From an uncultured Clostridia bacterium (lineage in GTDB: Bacteria; Bacillota; Clostridia; Oscillospirales; Acutalibacteraceae): a stretch of 15,320 nt of DNA. A model generated the notes under the pieces. The model was not told the DNA's origin. It saw only the letters and a list, made by a program, of their open reading frames with translations, and made no database searches. The translations under genes and the position numbers were made by a program. The DNA is taken from positions 1-15,320 of the forward strand of contig CAJOQU010000083.1 in assembly GCA_905236975.1 (NCBI GenBank), given 5' to 3'. Shown piece by piece: positions 6,387-13,498 of this stretch; position 1 is the first letter of the stretch, and each line of letters starts with the position of its first letter.

Positions 6387-7040
6387 TTAATAACCAAGCG
6401 ATTCCCCGCACAAAATAACCTGAATACGCCCCTTTGTGCGCTGTAGAGAGGACACCAAATAGTCGCAGCATATGCGTTTTTCATCCTGACAGCCTGCTGT
6501 CATGCCGGGCTGATCGTTTTTGCATAGCGAGACGCATTTCCCCATTTTTTCGCAGGGTGTGCCGGTATGCAGGCGTTCGCTGTTTTGTGGAGCGGCGATC
6601 TGCTTGATACGCAAAAAGCCTTGGTCGATATCCCGTACCAGTTTATTCACGCCCACAACCATAACGACGGTTTTGGGACCAAAGCAAATGGAGGAGACGC
6701 GGTTTCCGTTGCCGTCCACATTGATCAGCTCGCCGTTTTCTGTCACCGCATTGGAGGAGCAAAAGAAAAAGTCACAGCCGATCGCCATGCGAAAAGTCTC
6801 CAACTGTTCTTCGGGGGTCAAACCTGGTCTGGTACGGTCATAAAAGCGATACGCGGGATCGTTCAAAATTTCCCATACACCGCTTTCCTTAAGCGACTGT
6901 GATCCGCCCGCCGTGATGATCGCGCCTTCAAAAAGCAAACCCTTAACCAAATCACAAACCTGTTCCTTGGTTTCGGCATAAAAAGCCTTCATGTTGTTCT
7001 GTTCTAACGCCCGGATGGTTTTTTCAATTCTCGGTTCCAT
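6387..7040 (-). CDS. LUD-domain (LutC/YkgG-like) protein
   Basis: A 217-residue protein resembling LutC of the LutABC lactate oxidation complex (LUD domain). Characteristic stretches are AIITAGGSQSLKESG, a central GCDFFFCSSNAVTENGELINVDGNGNR and GPKTVVMVVGVNKLVRD. The C-terminus holds many cysteines (GTPCEKMGKCVSLCKND, then AGCQDEKRICCDY), suggesting bound metal or an Fe-S site; this is inference. The iron-sulfur partners LutA and LutB are not nearby, so a role in lactate use cannot be assumed. AAGGAG sits 9 bases before the ATG, inside the end of mnmA, which it overlaps by 17 bases; the two should be cotranscribed and coupled. Confidence 0.85.
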   Translation of the reverse strand: MEPRIEKTIRALEQNNMKAFYAETKEQVCDLVKGLLFEGAIITAGGSQSLKESGVWEILNDPAYRFYDRTRPGLTPEEQLETFRMAIGCDFFFCSSNAVTENGELINVDGNGNRVSSICFGPKTVVMVVGVNKLVRDIDQGFLRIKQIAAPQNSERLHTGTPCEKMGKCVSLCKNDQPGMTAGCQDEKRICCDYLVSSLQRTKGRIQVILCGESLGY

Positions 7041-8136
7041 GTTCTCTGACTCCTTTTCGAATCACACCGCCGCCCACGACCACATCTTCCTGATAAAACA
7101 CGGCCGATTGCCCGGGGCTGGGGGCGCGCTGCGGTTGTTTAAACTCTAACAGCACGCTGTTATCCGACAGGGGGATCAGCCTTGCCTCCTGCTCTTTTTG
7201 AGAGTACCGCAGTTTAGCGGTGACCGGCATTTCGCCCGATGGTTTGTCAAATGCGATCCAATTCACCCGATCGACCAACACCTGCCGGTAAAAAAGCTTT
7301 TGTTCATCCCCCAGCACCACGGTATTGGTTTCGGCGTTCTTTTCCAGTACAAAGGTCGGTTTACCGAACGCAATGCCAAGGCCTTTACGCTGGCCGATGG
7401 TATAGCGGATCACCCCGCCGTGCGCGCCTAACCGCACACCGCTTTCGTCCACAAAATCACCCTTTGGGAAGGCACAGCCGCTATAGCGTTCAATAAACGA
7501 GGCATAATCCCCATCCGGGACAAAACAGATATCCTGACTGTCCGGCTTTTTGGCCGTAACCAACCCTTTTTGCCGCGCCAACTCCCGCACCTCACTTTTG
7601 GTGAGACCGCCCAACGGGAACAGCGTATGCGCAAGCTGCTCCTGTGTCATGCAATATAACACATAAGTCTGGTCTTTGGTGGGATCGGCCGATCGGCAAA
7701 GCAGGTACCGACCGTCGCTATCCCGCCGCACGGTGGCGTAGTGCCCGGTTGCAATTTTGGAAAAACCCAGTGTTTGAGCACGGCGCAGCATCGCGTCGAA
7801 CTTAATGTATCGGTTGCAGTCAATACAGGGGTTGGGCGTACCTCCCCGCTTGTATACCTCGGCAAAATTTTGAATCACCTTTTCTTCAAAATCTCGCTTA
7901 AAATTAAAGACGTAATGCGGAATGCCGAGCTTTGCACAAACAGCCTTGGCGTCCTCCGCGTCAGACAGCGAGCAACAGGTGCGGGTCTCACCGTTTTGAT
8001 AGTCCTCCCCGTCATATAAACGCAGGGTCACGCCGGTCACGCTGTGACCCATGTCCATCAAAAGCGCCGCACAAACCGAGGAATCCACGCCCCCGCTCAT
8101 GCCAACCATGACTTTTTCTGCACTGTCAAGCGGCAT
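7024..8136 (-). CDS. mnmA: tRNA 2-thiouridine(34) synthase MnmA
   Basis: A 370-residue enzyme that places sulfur on U34 of the Lys, Glu and Gln tRNAs, using ATP and a sulfur relay. The PP-loop motif SGGVDSS is at 14-20. The catalytic cysteines are C104 in NPCIDCNRYIKFD and C204 in SQDICFVP, with GHYATV at 131. Both cysteines are present, so the enzyme should be active. The ATG at 8136 is preferred over a GTG at 8145, since AGGGAG lies 8 bases before the ATG but directly abuts the GTG. It follows pfkA on the same strand across the hairpin at 8182-8209, and overlaps the LUD gene downstream. Confidence 0.95.
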   Translation of the reverse strand: MPLDSAEKVMVGMSGGVDSSVCAALLMDMGHSVTGVTLRLYDGEDYQNGETRTCCSLSDAEDAKAVCAKLGIPHYVFNFKRDFEEKVIQNFAEVYKRGGTPNPCIDCNRYIKFDAMLRRAQTLGFSKIATGHYATVRRDSDGRYLLCRSADPTKDQTYVLYCMTQEQLAHTLFPLGGLTKSEVRELARQKGLVTAKKPDSQDICFVPDGDYASFIERYSGCAFPKGDFVDESGVRLGAHGGVIRYTIGQRKGLGIAFGKPTFVLEKNAETNTVVLGDEQKLFYRQVLVDRVNWIAFDKPSGEMPVTAKLRYSQKEQEARLIPLSDNSVLLEFKQPQRAPSPGQSAVFYQEDVVVGGGVIRKGVREHGTEN

Positions 8137-8181
8137 GGTGACCACTCCCTTCCAACAGGCTTAACCAACCGTATAGAAATT

Positions 8182-8209
8182 CGCCCGAAAGACCAAGGTC
8201 TTCCGGGCG
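8182..8209 (-). terminator. Hairpin after pfkA, likely terminator or attenuator
   Basis: CGCCCGAAAGACC (8182-8194) pairs with GGTCTTCCGGGCG (8197-8209) with one A/C mismatch and a two-base loop. It starts 8 bases after the pfkA stop. The sequence that follows on the minus strand (AATTTC) is only weakly T-rich, so termination may be partial, with read-through into mnmA. Confidence 0.6.
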
Positions 8210-8216
8210 GTAGAAT

Positions 8217-9176
8217 TCAGATCGAGGTTGCCTGCGCGATCTCATACATGTCGATATCAAACGGCTTTTTCATGTTTAACGCCTCATAGATATCATAATC
8301 CACAATTTCGCCGTCCTTGTAGGCCACCACACGATTGCCCTTGCCTTCGCTCAACAGCTTGACCGCCGCATAGCCCATTTGCGTGGCCATCACACGGTCA
8401 CGCACGGTGGGATTGCCGCCGCGCTGCACGTGACCCAACACGGTAGAACGGGTCTCAATACCGGTGGCCGCCTCAATTTGTTTGGCCATTTCATCCACAC
8501 CGCCGACGCCTTCCGCCACCACAATGATAAAGTGCTTTTTGCCGTTGCGCCACATAGTCAGGATTTTTTGAATAACATCCTCTAATTTGAAATCCAACTC
8601 CGGCACTAAAATTTCACTGGCTCCCACGGCGATGCCGGTTTGCAGCGCCAGGTAACCGGCGTGGCGACCCATGACCTCTACTAAGCTGCAGCGATCGTGC
8701 GACTGGGCGGTATCGCGAATTTTATCCACCATTTCCACGGCAGTGTTCATCGCCGTGTCAAACCCGATGGTGTATTCGGTCGAGGCAATGTCGTTATCAA
8801 TGGTGCCGGGCACCCCCACGCAGGGAATGCCGTGCAGCGACAAATCCCGCGCACCGCGGTAAGAGCCGTCGCCCCCAATGACTACAATGCCTTCTATGCC
8901 GTATTTTTTGCAGGTGGCGATCGCCTCCAGCATGCCTTCCTCGGTCTTAAAGCGCGGACTGCGCGCGGTATACAGCATGGTGCCGCCGTGATGAATAATA
9001 TCCGACACCGAGCGAGCACTCAAATCAATAATGTCGCCTTCGATCAAGCCGTTGTACCCCCTGCGGATGCCCTTTACGTTCATTCCAAGGGAAATGGCCG
9101 TTCTCACGACCGAACGAACAGCGGCGTTCATACCGGGTGCGTCACCCCCGCTGGTCAATACGCCGATGGTTTTCAT
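8217..9176 (-). CDS. pfkA: ATP-dependent 6-phosphofructokinase
   Basis: A 319-residue enzyme phosphorylating fructose 6-phosphate to fructose 1,6-bisphosphate, the committed step of glycolysis. Family motifs in order are SGGDAPGMNAAVR near the N-terminus, GGDGSYRGA (ATP/Mg site), PGTIDNDI with the catalytic aspartate, MGRHAGYLAL, and VLGHVQRGGNP. The glycine in GGDGS indicates the ATP-using rather than the pyrophosphate-using form. Length is that of bacterial PfkA. The start at 9176 is preceded by GAGGTGG; a GTG three codons upstream falls inside that ribosome binding site. Its own promoter lies at 9215-9243. Confidence 0.96.
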   Translation of the reverse strand: MKTIGVLTSGGDAPGMNAAVRSVVRTAISLGMNVKGIRRGYNGLIEGDIIDLSARSVSDIIHHGGTMLYTARSPRFKTEEGMLEAIATCKKYGIEGIVVIGGDGSYRGARDLSLHGIPCVGVPGTIDNDIASTEYTIGFDTAMNTAVEMVDKIRDTAQSHDRCSLVEVMGRHAGYLALQTGIAVGASEILVPELDFKLEDVIQKILTMWRNGKKHFIIVVAEGVGGVDEMAKQIEAATGIETRSTVLGHVQRGGNPTVRDRVMATQMGYAAVKLLSEGKGNRVVAYKDGEIVDYDIYEALNMKKPFDIDMYEIAQATSI

Positions 9177-9214
9177 AAAATCCACCTCATAATTCTTAAT
9201 TTGGTCTAAACCTT

Positions 9215-9243
9215 AGTATAAAACAAATTCGCGTATAATTCAA
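9215..9243 (-). promoter_or_regulatory. SigA-type promoter of pfkA
   Basis: On the minus strand TTGAAT (9238-9243) and TATACT (9215-9220) are 17 bases apart. It begins 20 bases after the ribU stop; no hairpin terminator was found between ribU and this promoter, so some read-through from ribU into pfkA is possible. Confidence 0.8.
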
Positions 9244-9262
9244 CAACATTTTTTTGAATTTT

Positions 9263-9874
9263 TCAGTTTTTTCCAATTTTTAAAATCGGTGACAGCCGTT
9301 TATACACCAAAAAGCAGATGGCGGTATCGATCATCCCCTTTAAAAAGGTGAACGGCAGGTTAAAGATCAGCAAATCTTTGATCAGGGTGTCCGCAAAGGG
9401 CAGGATCGCCCGGTACATGCCAATGATGGCCTCCATCGGCATGCCGTACAGCACCACATAGGCGGGATAAACCACAAAATAATTGCTGACCAAGCTGAAC
9501 ACAGCCATCAGTACTGCACCGAGTAATGCGCCCAAAAAGGCATTTTTGCGGGTTTTTCGCCGTTTGTACACCATACCTGCCGTAAAGGTAAAGACCGCAC
9601 CCAACAAAAAGTTGGAAAGCTCGCCCACCCCGGCGGAGCCGCTTACAAACAGATGCAGCAGATTTTTGATCAGGCATACCAAAACCCCATACGCCGGGCC
9701 AAAGGCAAAGGCGGTAATGATGGCAGGCAATTCGGAAAAATCCAGCTTGATAAAAGCGGGGATGAGCATCGGCAGCGGAAACTCCAACAGCATCAGCACG
9801 AACCCGACCGCACCCATCACCGATGTCACCGCGATGGCTCTGACATTCAAACGGTTTTTGACATTTGTTTTCAT
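9263..9874 (-). CDS. ribU: Riboflavin ECF transporter S component RibU
   Basis: A 203-residue hydrophobic protein with about six membrane segments (for example IAVTSVMGAVGFVLMLL and FLLGAVFTFTAGMVY). The stretch LIPAFIKLDFSELPAIITAFAFGP followed by GVLVCLIKNLLHLF is typical of RibU-type substrate-binding subunits of energy-coupling factor transporters. It would bind riboflavin (or FMN) in the membrane and use a shared EcfA-EcfA'-EcfT module encoded elsewhere. The start at 9874 has AGGAAG upstream; the open frame continues 50 codons further up, but that part runs through the terminator and the FMN riboswitch and is not coding. The riboswitch independently supports riboflavin as the substrate. 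Confidence 0.93.
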   Translation of the reverse strand: MKTNVKNRLNVRAIAVTSVMGAVGFVLMLLEFPLPMLIPAFIKLDFSELPAIITAFAFGPAYGVLVCLIKNLLHLFVSGSAGVGELSNFLLGAVFTFTAGMVYKRRKTRKNAFLGALLGAVLMAVFSLVSNYFVVYPAYVVLYGMPMEAIIGMYRAILPFADTLIKDLLIFNLPFTFLKGMIDTAICFLVYKRLSPILKIGKN

Positions 9875-9914
9875 TGTTTTTCTTCCTTTCTGAATCCAGG
9901 GAAAACACGGGAAA

Positions 9915-9943
9915 GAAAAAGCGCCCTCTTTTAAGAGGGCGCT
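9915..9943 (-). terminator. Intrinsic terminator of the FMN riboswitch
   Basis: On the minus strand AGCGCCCTCTT and AAGAGGGCGCT (9933-9943 and 9920-9930) form a perfect 11-base stem with a two-base loop, followed by TTTTTC. It lies between the aptamer and the ribU ribosome binding site, as expected for an expression platform that stops transcription when FMN is bound. Confidence 0.9.
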
Positions 9944-9968
9944 GAGAAATGCAATATTGCTATAACAT

Positions 9969-10078
9969 TTTCTTCTTTCATCCGGACTATACCGTCGGCT
10001 TCGGAATTTCACCGAATCAACCAAAATGGCTCGCGGGCTATACCGCCGGTGAGGAATTACACCTCGCCCTGAAGATTA
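9969..10078 (-). promoter_or_regulatory. FMN riboswitch (RFN element)
   Basis: On the minus strand the conserved RFN segments appear in order: TCTTCAGGGCGAGGTG, AATTCCTCACCGGCGGTA, GCCCGCGAGCC, TTGATTCGGTGAAATTCCG, AAGCCGACGGTATAGTCCGG and ATGAAAGAAGAA. The closing helix is made by the ATCTTC at the 5' end and GAAGAA at the 3' end. All junction sequences of the class are present, so the aptamer should be functional. It lies between a consensus promoter and a terminator ahead of ribU, giving repression of riboflavin uptake when FMN is plentiful. Confidence 0.96.
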
Positions 10079-10085
10079 CGATACC

Positions 10086-10114
10086 ATTATATGCCACCGA
10101 ATCCTTTTTGTCAA
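10086..10114 (-). promoter_or_regulatory. Consensus SigA promoter of the riboswitch-ribU unit
   Basis: TTGACA (10109-10114) and TATAAT (10086-10091) on the minus strand, exactly 17 bases apart: a full consensus. The start should be near 10079, just ahead of the aptamer. Confidence 0.92.
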
Positions 10115-10149
10115 GAGGCAAATTGCGGTCTGTGAGCCCCAAAAACCAA

Positions 10150-10191
10150 GAAAAACGCTTTCGGTGCCCGATAAGGTCGAAAGCGTTTTTC
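10150..10191 (-). terminator. Intrinsic terminator after mscL (symmetric)
   Basis: GAAAAACGCTTTCG (10150-10163) and CGAAAGCGTTTTTC (10178-10191) form a 14-base perfect stem with a 14-base loop. On the minus strand the T run and a further TTGGTTTTT follow, ending the divIC-to-mscL operon just before the ribU promoter. Confidence 0.88.
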
Positions 10192-10221
10192 TGCAGCACT
10201 TTTAAACCGCTTGTTTTGCGA

Positions 10222-10638
10222 TTATTTTTTCAAAGAATCGCGAATTTCACGCAGCAGGAGCACTTCCTCAGAAGGCTCAGCCGGCGCTTCCTCCTCTTCT
10301 TCCTCTTTTTTCTTGTCCATTTTTTCGCGCAAGGTATTGATGCCCTTAACCACGCTGAAGATAACCAGCGCAATCAACAGGAAGTTGACAATCTGCTGAA
10401 TAAAGTTACCGTAATTCAACGAGGCTTCTTCCACCCCTTCGCTTGCTTCGCGGATAACCCAGCGCAGCGAGGTAAAATCAATACCTCCGAACAACGCGCC
10501 GATGAGAGGCATCACGATATCATTGACAAGCGAGGTCACGATTGCCGTAAACGCGCTGCCGATAATCATACCGACTGCCAAATCAATGACATTTCCCCTG
10601 GAGATAAACTCCTTAAATTCCTCAAAAAATTTCTTCAT
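10222..10638 (-). CDS. mscL: Large-conductance mechanosensitive channel MscL
   Basis: A 138-residue membrane channel that opens under hypo-osmotic stress. The N-terminal amphipathic helix (KKFFEEFKEFISRGNVIDLAVG) leads into pore helix TM1 (VGMIIGSAFTAIVTSLVNDIVMPLIG). TM2 is FIQQIVNFLLIALVIFSVVKGI, and the C-terminus is a charged helix with a run of lysines then glutamates (KKKEEEEEE). All family landmarks are present. The start at 10638 has GGAGG upstream, inside the methyltransferase gene that it overlaps by 17 bases; an ATG five codons up lacks spacing for that site. Last gene of the operon, followed by a strong terminator. Confidence 0.95.
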   Translation of the reverse strand: MKKFFEEFKEFISRGNVIDLAVGMIIGSAFTAIVTSLVNDIVMPLIGALFGGIDFTSLRWVIREASEGVEEASLNYGNFIQQIVNFLLIALVIFSVVKGINTLREKMDKKKEEEEEEAPAEPSEEVLLLREIRDSLKK

Positions 10639-11773
10639 GATTTTTTCCTCCATTTTTAAAATACTGATACAACCGGCACCGGATCATGCCGTTGTAAAGC
10701 TTACGCCGTTTATCGGCGGTTCTTCCGAAATAGGTTTCAAATTCGTCATGCGGGCTGATAATCGCGTATTTTCTGCCTTCTCCCCCAACAAAGCGTTTAC
10801 CCATGATGGTATAAAGCTCCTCGGCCTGCCGCACCTCCAACAAACGCTCCCCGTAAGGCGGGTTGGTGATCGTCAGGCAGCGACATGCCGGCGGTGTGAA
10901 ATGGCGGACGTCCCCCACGGAAGCCTTGACATAACGCTCCACCCCTGCCTTTTTGGCATTTTCCAGCGTGAGCGCCACGCAGGCCGGATCAATATCAAAC
11001 CCCTGTGCCGAAAAATCAATATGATGCAAAATCAAGTCCTGTGCGCGGGTACGTTCCACTTGCCAAATGCGTTCGTCCAAAAAACCGAAACGCTCGGCCG
11101 CAAAGCGGCGGCGTAAACCCGGCGCCGTTTTGGTGGCTGTCAAAGCCGCTTCGATCAGTATTGTACCGCTGCCGCAGAAGGGATCAAACACCTGGGTATC
11201 TGGATAAATGCGCGCCAGATCGCAAATGGCGGCAGCCAACGTTTCTTTAATCGGCGCGGCGTTGGCATGGGCGCGATAGCCGCGCTTATGTAAGCCATCC
11301 CCCGAAGTGTCGATCATCATGGTGACATTGTTTTTATGAATCGAAAACCGAATCCGAATCGCCGGACCGGTCTCGGCAAAGCGCACCACCGCGTAACGCT
11401 GTTTCAGCCGCTCCACAACCGCTTTTTTGATAATGGACTGACAATCCGGTATACTGTGCAGAGCCGAATCAATGCTCCAGCCGTTCACGGGAAAGGCGTC
11501 GTCCTGCCGGATGTAGTTTTCCCACGGAAGGGCTTTCACGCCCTCAAAAAGGTCGTCAAATGTAGCGGCCGAAAAAGTTCCGACTACAATCAAAATCCGT
11601 TCGGCAAAACGCGAGCAGATGTTTGCCCTTGCTATCATTTCCGCCGAGCCGGTAAACAAAACGCGGCCGTTTTCAGCCGTAACGTTTTCAATGCCCATAC
11701 GGCGGAATTCCTCCGCCGCAATGCCCTCTACCCCAAATAGGCAGGGAGCCGCTAATGTAAATGTCTGCATCAT
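10622..11773 (-). CDS. THUMP-domain class I rRNA (guanine-N2) methyltransferase, RlmL-like
   Basis: A 383-residue SAM-dependent RNA methyltransferase. The N-terminal 160 residues are a THUMP-type RNA-binding region (CLFGVEGIAAEEFRRMG at the front). The catalytic domain has the glycine-rich SAM motif DPFCGSGT at 197-204, the acidic GFDIDPACV near 258, and the N2-guanine methyltransferase motif NPPY at 304-307. It resembles the N-terminal half of Escherichia coli RlmL and the YpsC-type proteins of Firmicutes, which methylate 23S rRNA guanines; the exact base is inference. The ATG overlaps the fumarase stop (ATGA, 4 bases), and a second ATG follows directly, either being a possible start. Confidence 0.9.
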   Translation of the reverse strand: MMQTFTLAAPCLFGVEGIAAEEFRRMGIENVTAENGRVLFTGSAEMIARANICSRFAERILIVVGTFSAATFDDLFEGVKALPWENYIRQDDAFPVNGWSIDSALHSIPDCQSIIKKAVVERLKQRYAVVRFAETGPAIRIRFSIHKNNVTMMIDTSGDGLHKRGYRAHANAAPIKETLAAAICDLARIYPDTQVFDPFCGSGTILIEAALTATKTAPGLRRRFAAERFGFLDERIWQVERTRAQDLILHHIDFSAQGFDIDPACVALTLENAKKAGVERYVKASVGDVRHFTPPACRCLTITNPPYGERLLEVRQAEELYTIMGKRFVGGEGRKYAIISPHDEFETYFGRTADKRRKLYNGMIRCRLYQYFKNGGKNHEEIF

Positions 11774-12624
11774 CGAACCTCGGCGGTTTTATGCCGCGTC
11801 ACATGACAGCCGATGTTGACCGCCACCGGCAATCCGGCAATGTGGGTGGGCGCCGTTTCAATGTTGACGGCCAGCGCCGTGGTCACACCGCCAAAGCCCT
11901 GCGGGCCAATGTCAAGTCGGTTGATTTTCTCTAACAGTTCTTCTTCTAATTCACGGTAAAAAGGATCGGGGTGACCGACCGTGGTATCGCGGCAGAGCGC
12001 CTTTTTGGAAAGCCATGCGCACTGTTCAAAATCGCCGCCGATACCGACCCCCACCACCATAGGCGGACAAGGATTATTGGAGGCTTTTTTGACGATTGCA
12101 AGCACGGTGTCAACCACGCCCGCGCGGCCGTCAAAAGGGGTGAGCATTTTCATGCCGCTCATATTTTCACTGCCAAAGCCTTTCGGCGCCACCGTGATCT
12201 TGACGGAATCCCCCTCGCAAAGGGTGGTATGAATCACAGCCGGGGTATTGTCCCCCGTGTTGACGCGGCGCAGGGGATCCCCCACCACCGACTTGCGCAA
12301 CAGACCTTGCTCATACCCTTGCCGAACGCCTTCGTTCACGGCCTCATAAACAGAGCCGCCGGTGAAATGCACATCCTGCCCGATCTCTAAAAACACGACC
12401 GCCATACCGGTATCCTGACAAACGGGAAGATCGAGTTGTTTTGCGGCCTGCAAATTTTTTTGCAGATCGCAAAGCACGCTTTTTGCCAGCCTGTCCGACT
12501 CACAAAAAGCGGCGGTTTTGATCTTTTCCTTAATATCCGGCGGAAGATCCTTGTTGGCGGCAACGCAAAGCGCCGCGACCGTTTCCCGAATTTGATCAAC
12601 GGAAATAGAACGGATCATTCCCAT
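11770..12624 (-). CDS. Class I fumarate hydratase, alpha (N-terminal) subunit
   Basis: A 284-residue iron-sulfur hydro-lyase subunit. Fumarases of this class interconvert fumarate and malate using a [4Fe-4S] cluster. Likely cluster cysteines are C69 in PVCQDTG, C186 in NPCPPMV and C273 in IGCHVTRH; their spacing resembles that of the three ligands in single-chain FumA. Other family stretches are VNTGDNTPAVIH and PKGFGSENMSGMKML. In two-subunit enzymes a beta subunit (about 180-200 residues) carries the rest of the active site, usually encoded directly downstream; here the next gene is an RNA methyltransferase. A tartrate dehydratase alpha subunit is an alternative reading. The start overlaps the yabR stop by one base (TAATG). 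Confidence 0.88.
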   Translation of the reverse strand: MGMIRSISVDQIRETVAALCVAANKDLPPDIKEKIKTAAFCESDRLAKSVLCDLQKNLQAAKQLDLPVCQDTGMAVVFLEIGQDVHFTGGSVYEAVNEGVRQGYEQGLLRKSVVGDPLRRVNTGDNTPAVIHTTLCEGDSVKITVAPKGFGSENMSGMKMLTPFDGRAGVVDTVLAIVKKASNNPCPPMVVGVGIGGDFEQCAWLSKKALCRDTTVGHPDPFYRELEEELLEKINRLDIGPQGFGGVTTALAVNIETAPTHIAGLPVAVNIGCHVTRHKTAEVR

Positions 12625-13073
12625 TATTTGGCCGCACCCCGTTTGGTACGCCGAATCTCGGGATTTTTGCGTTTGATTTCGGAAAATTTTTCGTCGCTGG
12701 TCTGCTTGAAGTGATTCATCATTTCTTCAAAACTTTGCGGTTCTTGCTTTTTGGGCGACCAGGTATACGACCCGTCTATTTTTGGGGGTTGATGATCGCG
12801 CTTTTCCCGACGAGGGCGATTTTCAGCCGGCTTTTCGGGCTCTAACGCGCGCTTGATGCTCAGGGCGATCTTACCGTCCTCCCCGATGTTCAGGACTTTG
12901 ACCTTGACCTCGTCCCCTATTTTGAAAAAATCCTTAATGTCGTTGACGTATGTACGGGCCACTTCGGAAATATGCACCATTCCCGATTTCCCCTCGCCCA
13001 AATCAACAAAGACCCCGAAATTGGTAATGCCGGTGATCTTGCCTTCGATGATCTGTCCTACCGTAAGCTCCAT
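12624..13073 (-). CDS. yabR: S1-domain RNA-binding protein, YabR-like
   Basis: A 149-residue protein with one S1 domain at residues 1-75 (VGQIIEGKITGITNFGVFVDL, then GMVHISEVA and KIALSIKRA) followed by a charged, proline- and lysine-rich tail. It resembles YabR and general stress protein 13 of Bacillus, thought to bind RNA or ribosomes; the precise role is not settled. It lies directly after divIC, as in many Firmicutes. GAGGAGG is 13 bases before the ATG, a rather long spacing, but no closer start in the S1 frame fits. Confidence 0.9.
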   Translation of the reverse strand: MELTVGQIIEGKITGITNFGVFVDLGEGKSGMVHISEVARTYVNDIKDFFKIGDEVKVKVLNIGEDGKIALSIKRALEPEKPAENRPRREKRDHQPPKIDGSYTWSPKKQEPQSFEEMMNHFKQTSDEKFSEIKRKNPEIRRTKRGAAK

Positions 13074-13127
13074 AAAAGGCGTTGTTCCTCCTCAAATTTT
13101 TAAAAATCAATTTCCTGACGGATTGCC

Positions 13128-13418
13128 TTAATTGCCCGATATATCAATAAAGACCTGCTCGTCCGAGTAGACATAGCCAAGCCGCTCCCGCGCCGCTTTT
13201 TCAATGATCTTCGCTTGGGAGCCGTCAGCCAGCATAGCCTCTAATTCTTCAATTTCGTTTGTCTTGGTTTCGTACTCGGCCTGTAATTCCGCCAGTTCCG
13301 AACGACTGTCGTTCAAGGTGCGCCACAGGCCGGCCAGCGTGGCGATCATATACACGCATACGCCCAAGATCATCAGCCGCAGTAAAATGCTTTTTTGCTT
13401 TCTTTTTTTCTTTTTCAT
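13128..13418 (-). CDS. divIC: Septum formation initiator DivIC/FtsB
   Basis: A 96-residue bitopic membrane protein of the division machinery. A lysine-rich cytoplasmic start (KKKKRKQKS) is followed by a single membrane helix (LLRLMILGVCVYMIATLAGLW) and a coiled coil (SELAELQAEYETKTNEIEELEAML). The ending ERLGYVYSDEQVFIDI is typical of the DivIC/FtsB family. It works with FtsL and DivIB/FtsQ at the septum. The start at 13418 has GGAG 9 bases upstream; an open extension of 8 codons carries that site inside it. A SigA promoter in the end of yabQ allows vegetative expression independent of the sporulation genes upstream. Confidence 0.92.
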   Translation of the reverse strand: MKKKKRKQKSILLRLMILGVCVYMIATLAGLWRTLNDSRSELAELQAEYETKTNEIEELEAMLADGSQAKIIEKAARERLGYVYSDEQVFIDISGN

Positions 13419-13468
13419 GTTTCCATGCTCCAAGAGATGCAAAATTGCGCTTTCAAGCCTTTTAAGTG

Positions 13469-13498
13469 ATTATATACCAACTACGACCCCTTTTTCAA
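13469..13498 (-). promoter_or_regulatory. SigA-type promoter of the divIC operon
   Basis: On the minus strand TTGAAA (13493-13498) and TATAAT (13469-13474) are 18 bases apart. The -35 box lies inside the last codons of yabQ. It would give growth-phase transcription of divIC, yabR, the fumarase gene, the methyltransferase gene and mscL. Confidence 0.75.

Noticed and set aside
9360..9908. 182-residue minus-strand frame overlapping ribU
   Set aside because: It is a shifted frame of ribU with cysteine/histidine-rich, non-membrane composition; the RibU frame has the membrane pattern, ribosome binding site and riboswitch.
9949..10659. 236-residue open frame on the plus strand
   Set aside because: It runs opposite the FMN riboswitch, a promoter, a terminator and mscL, all of which are strongly supported.
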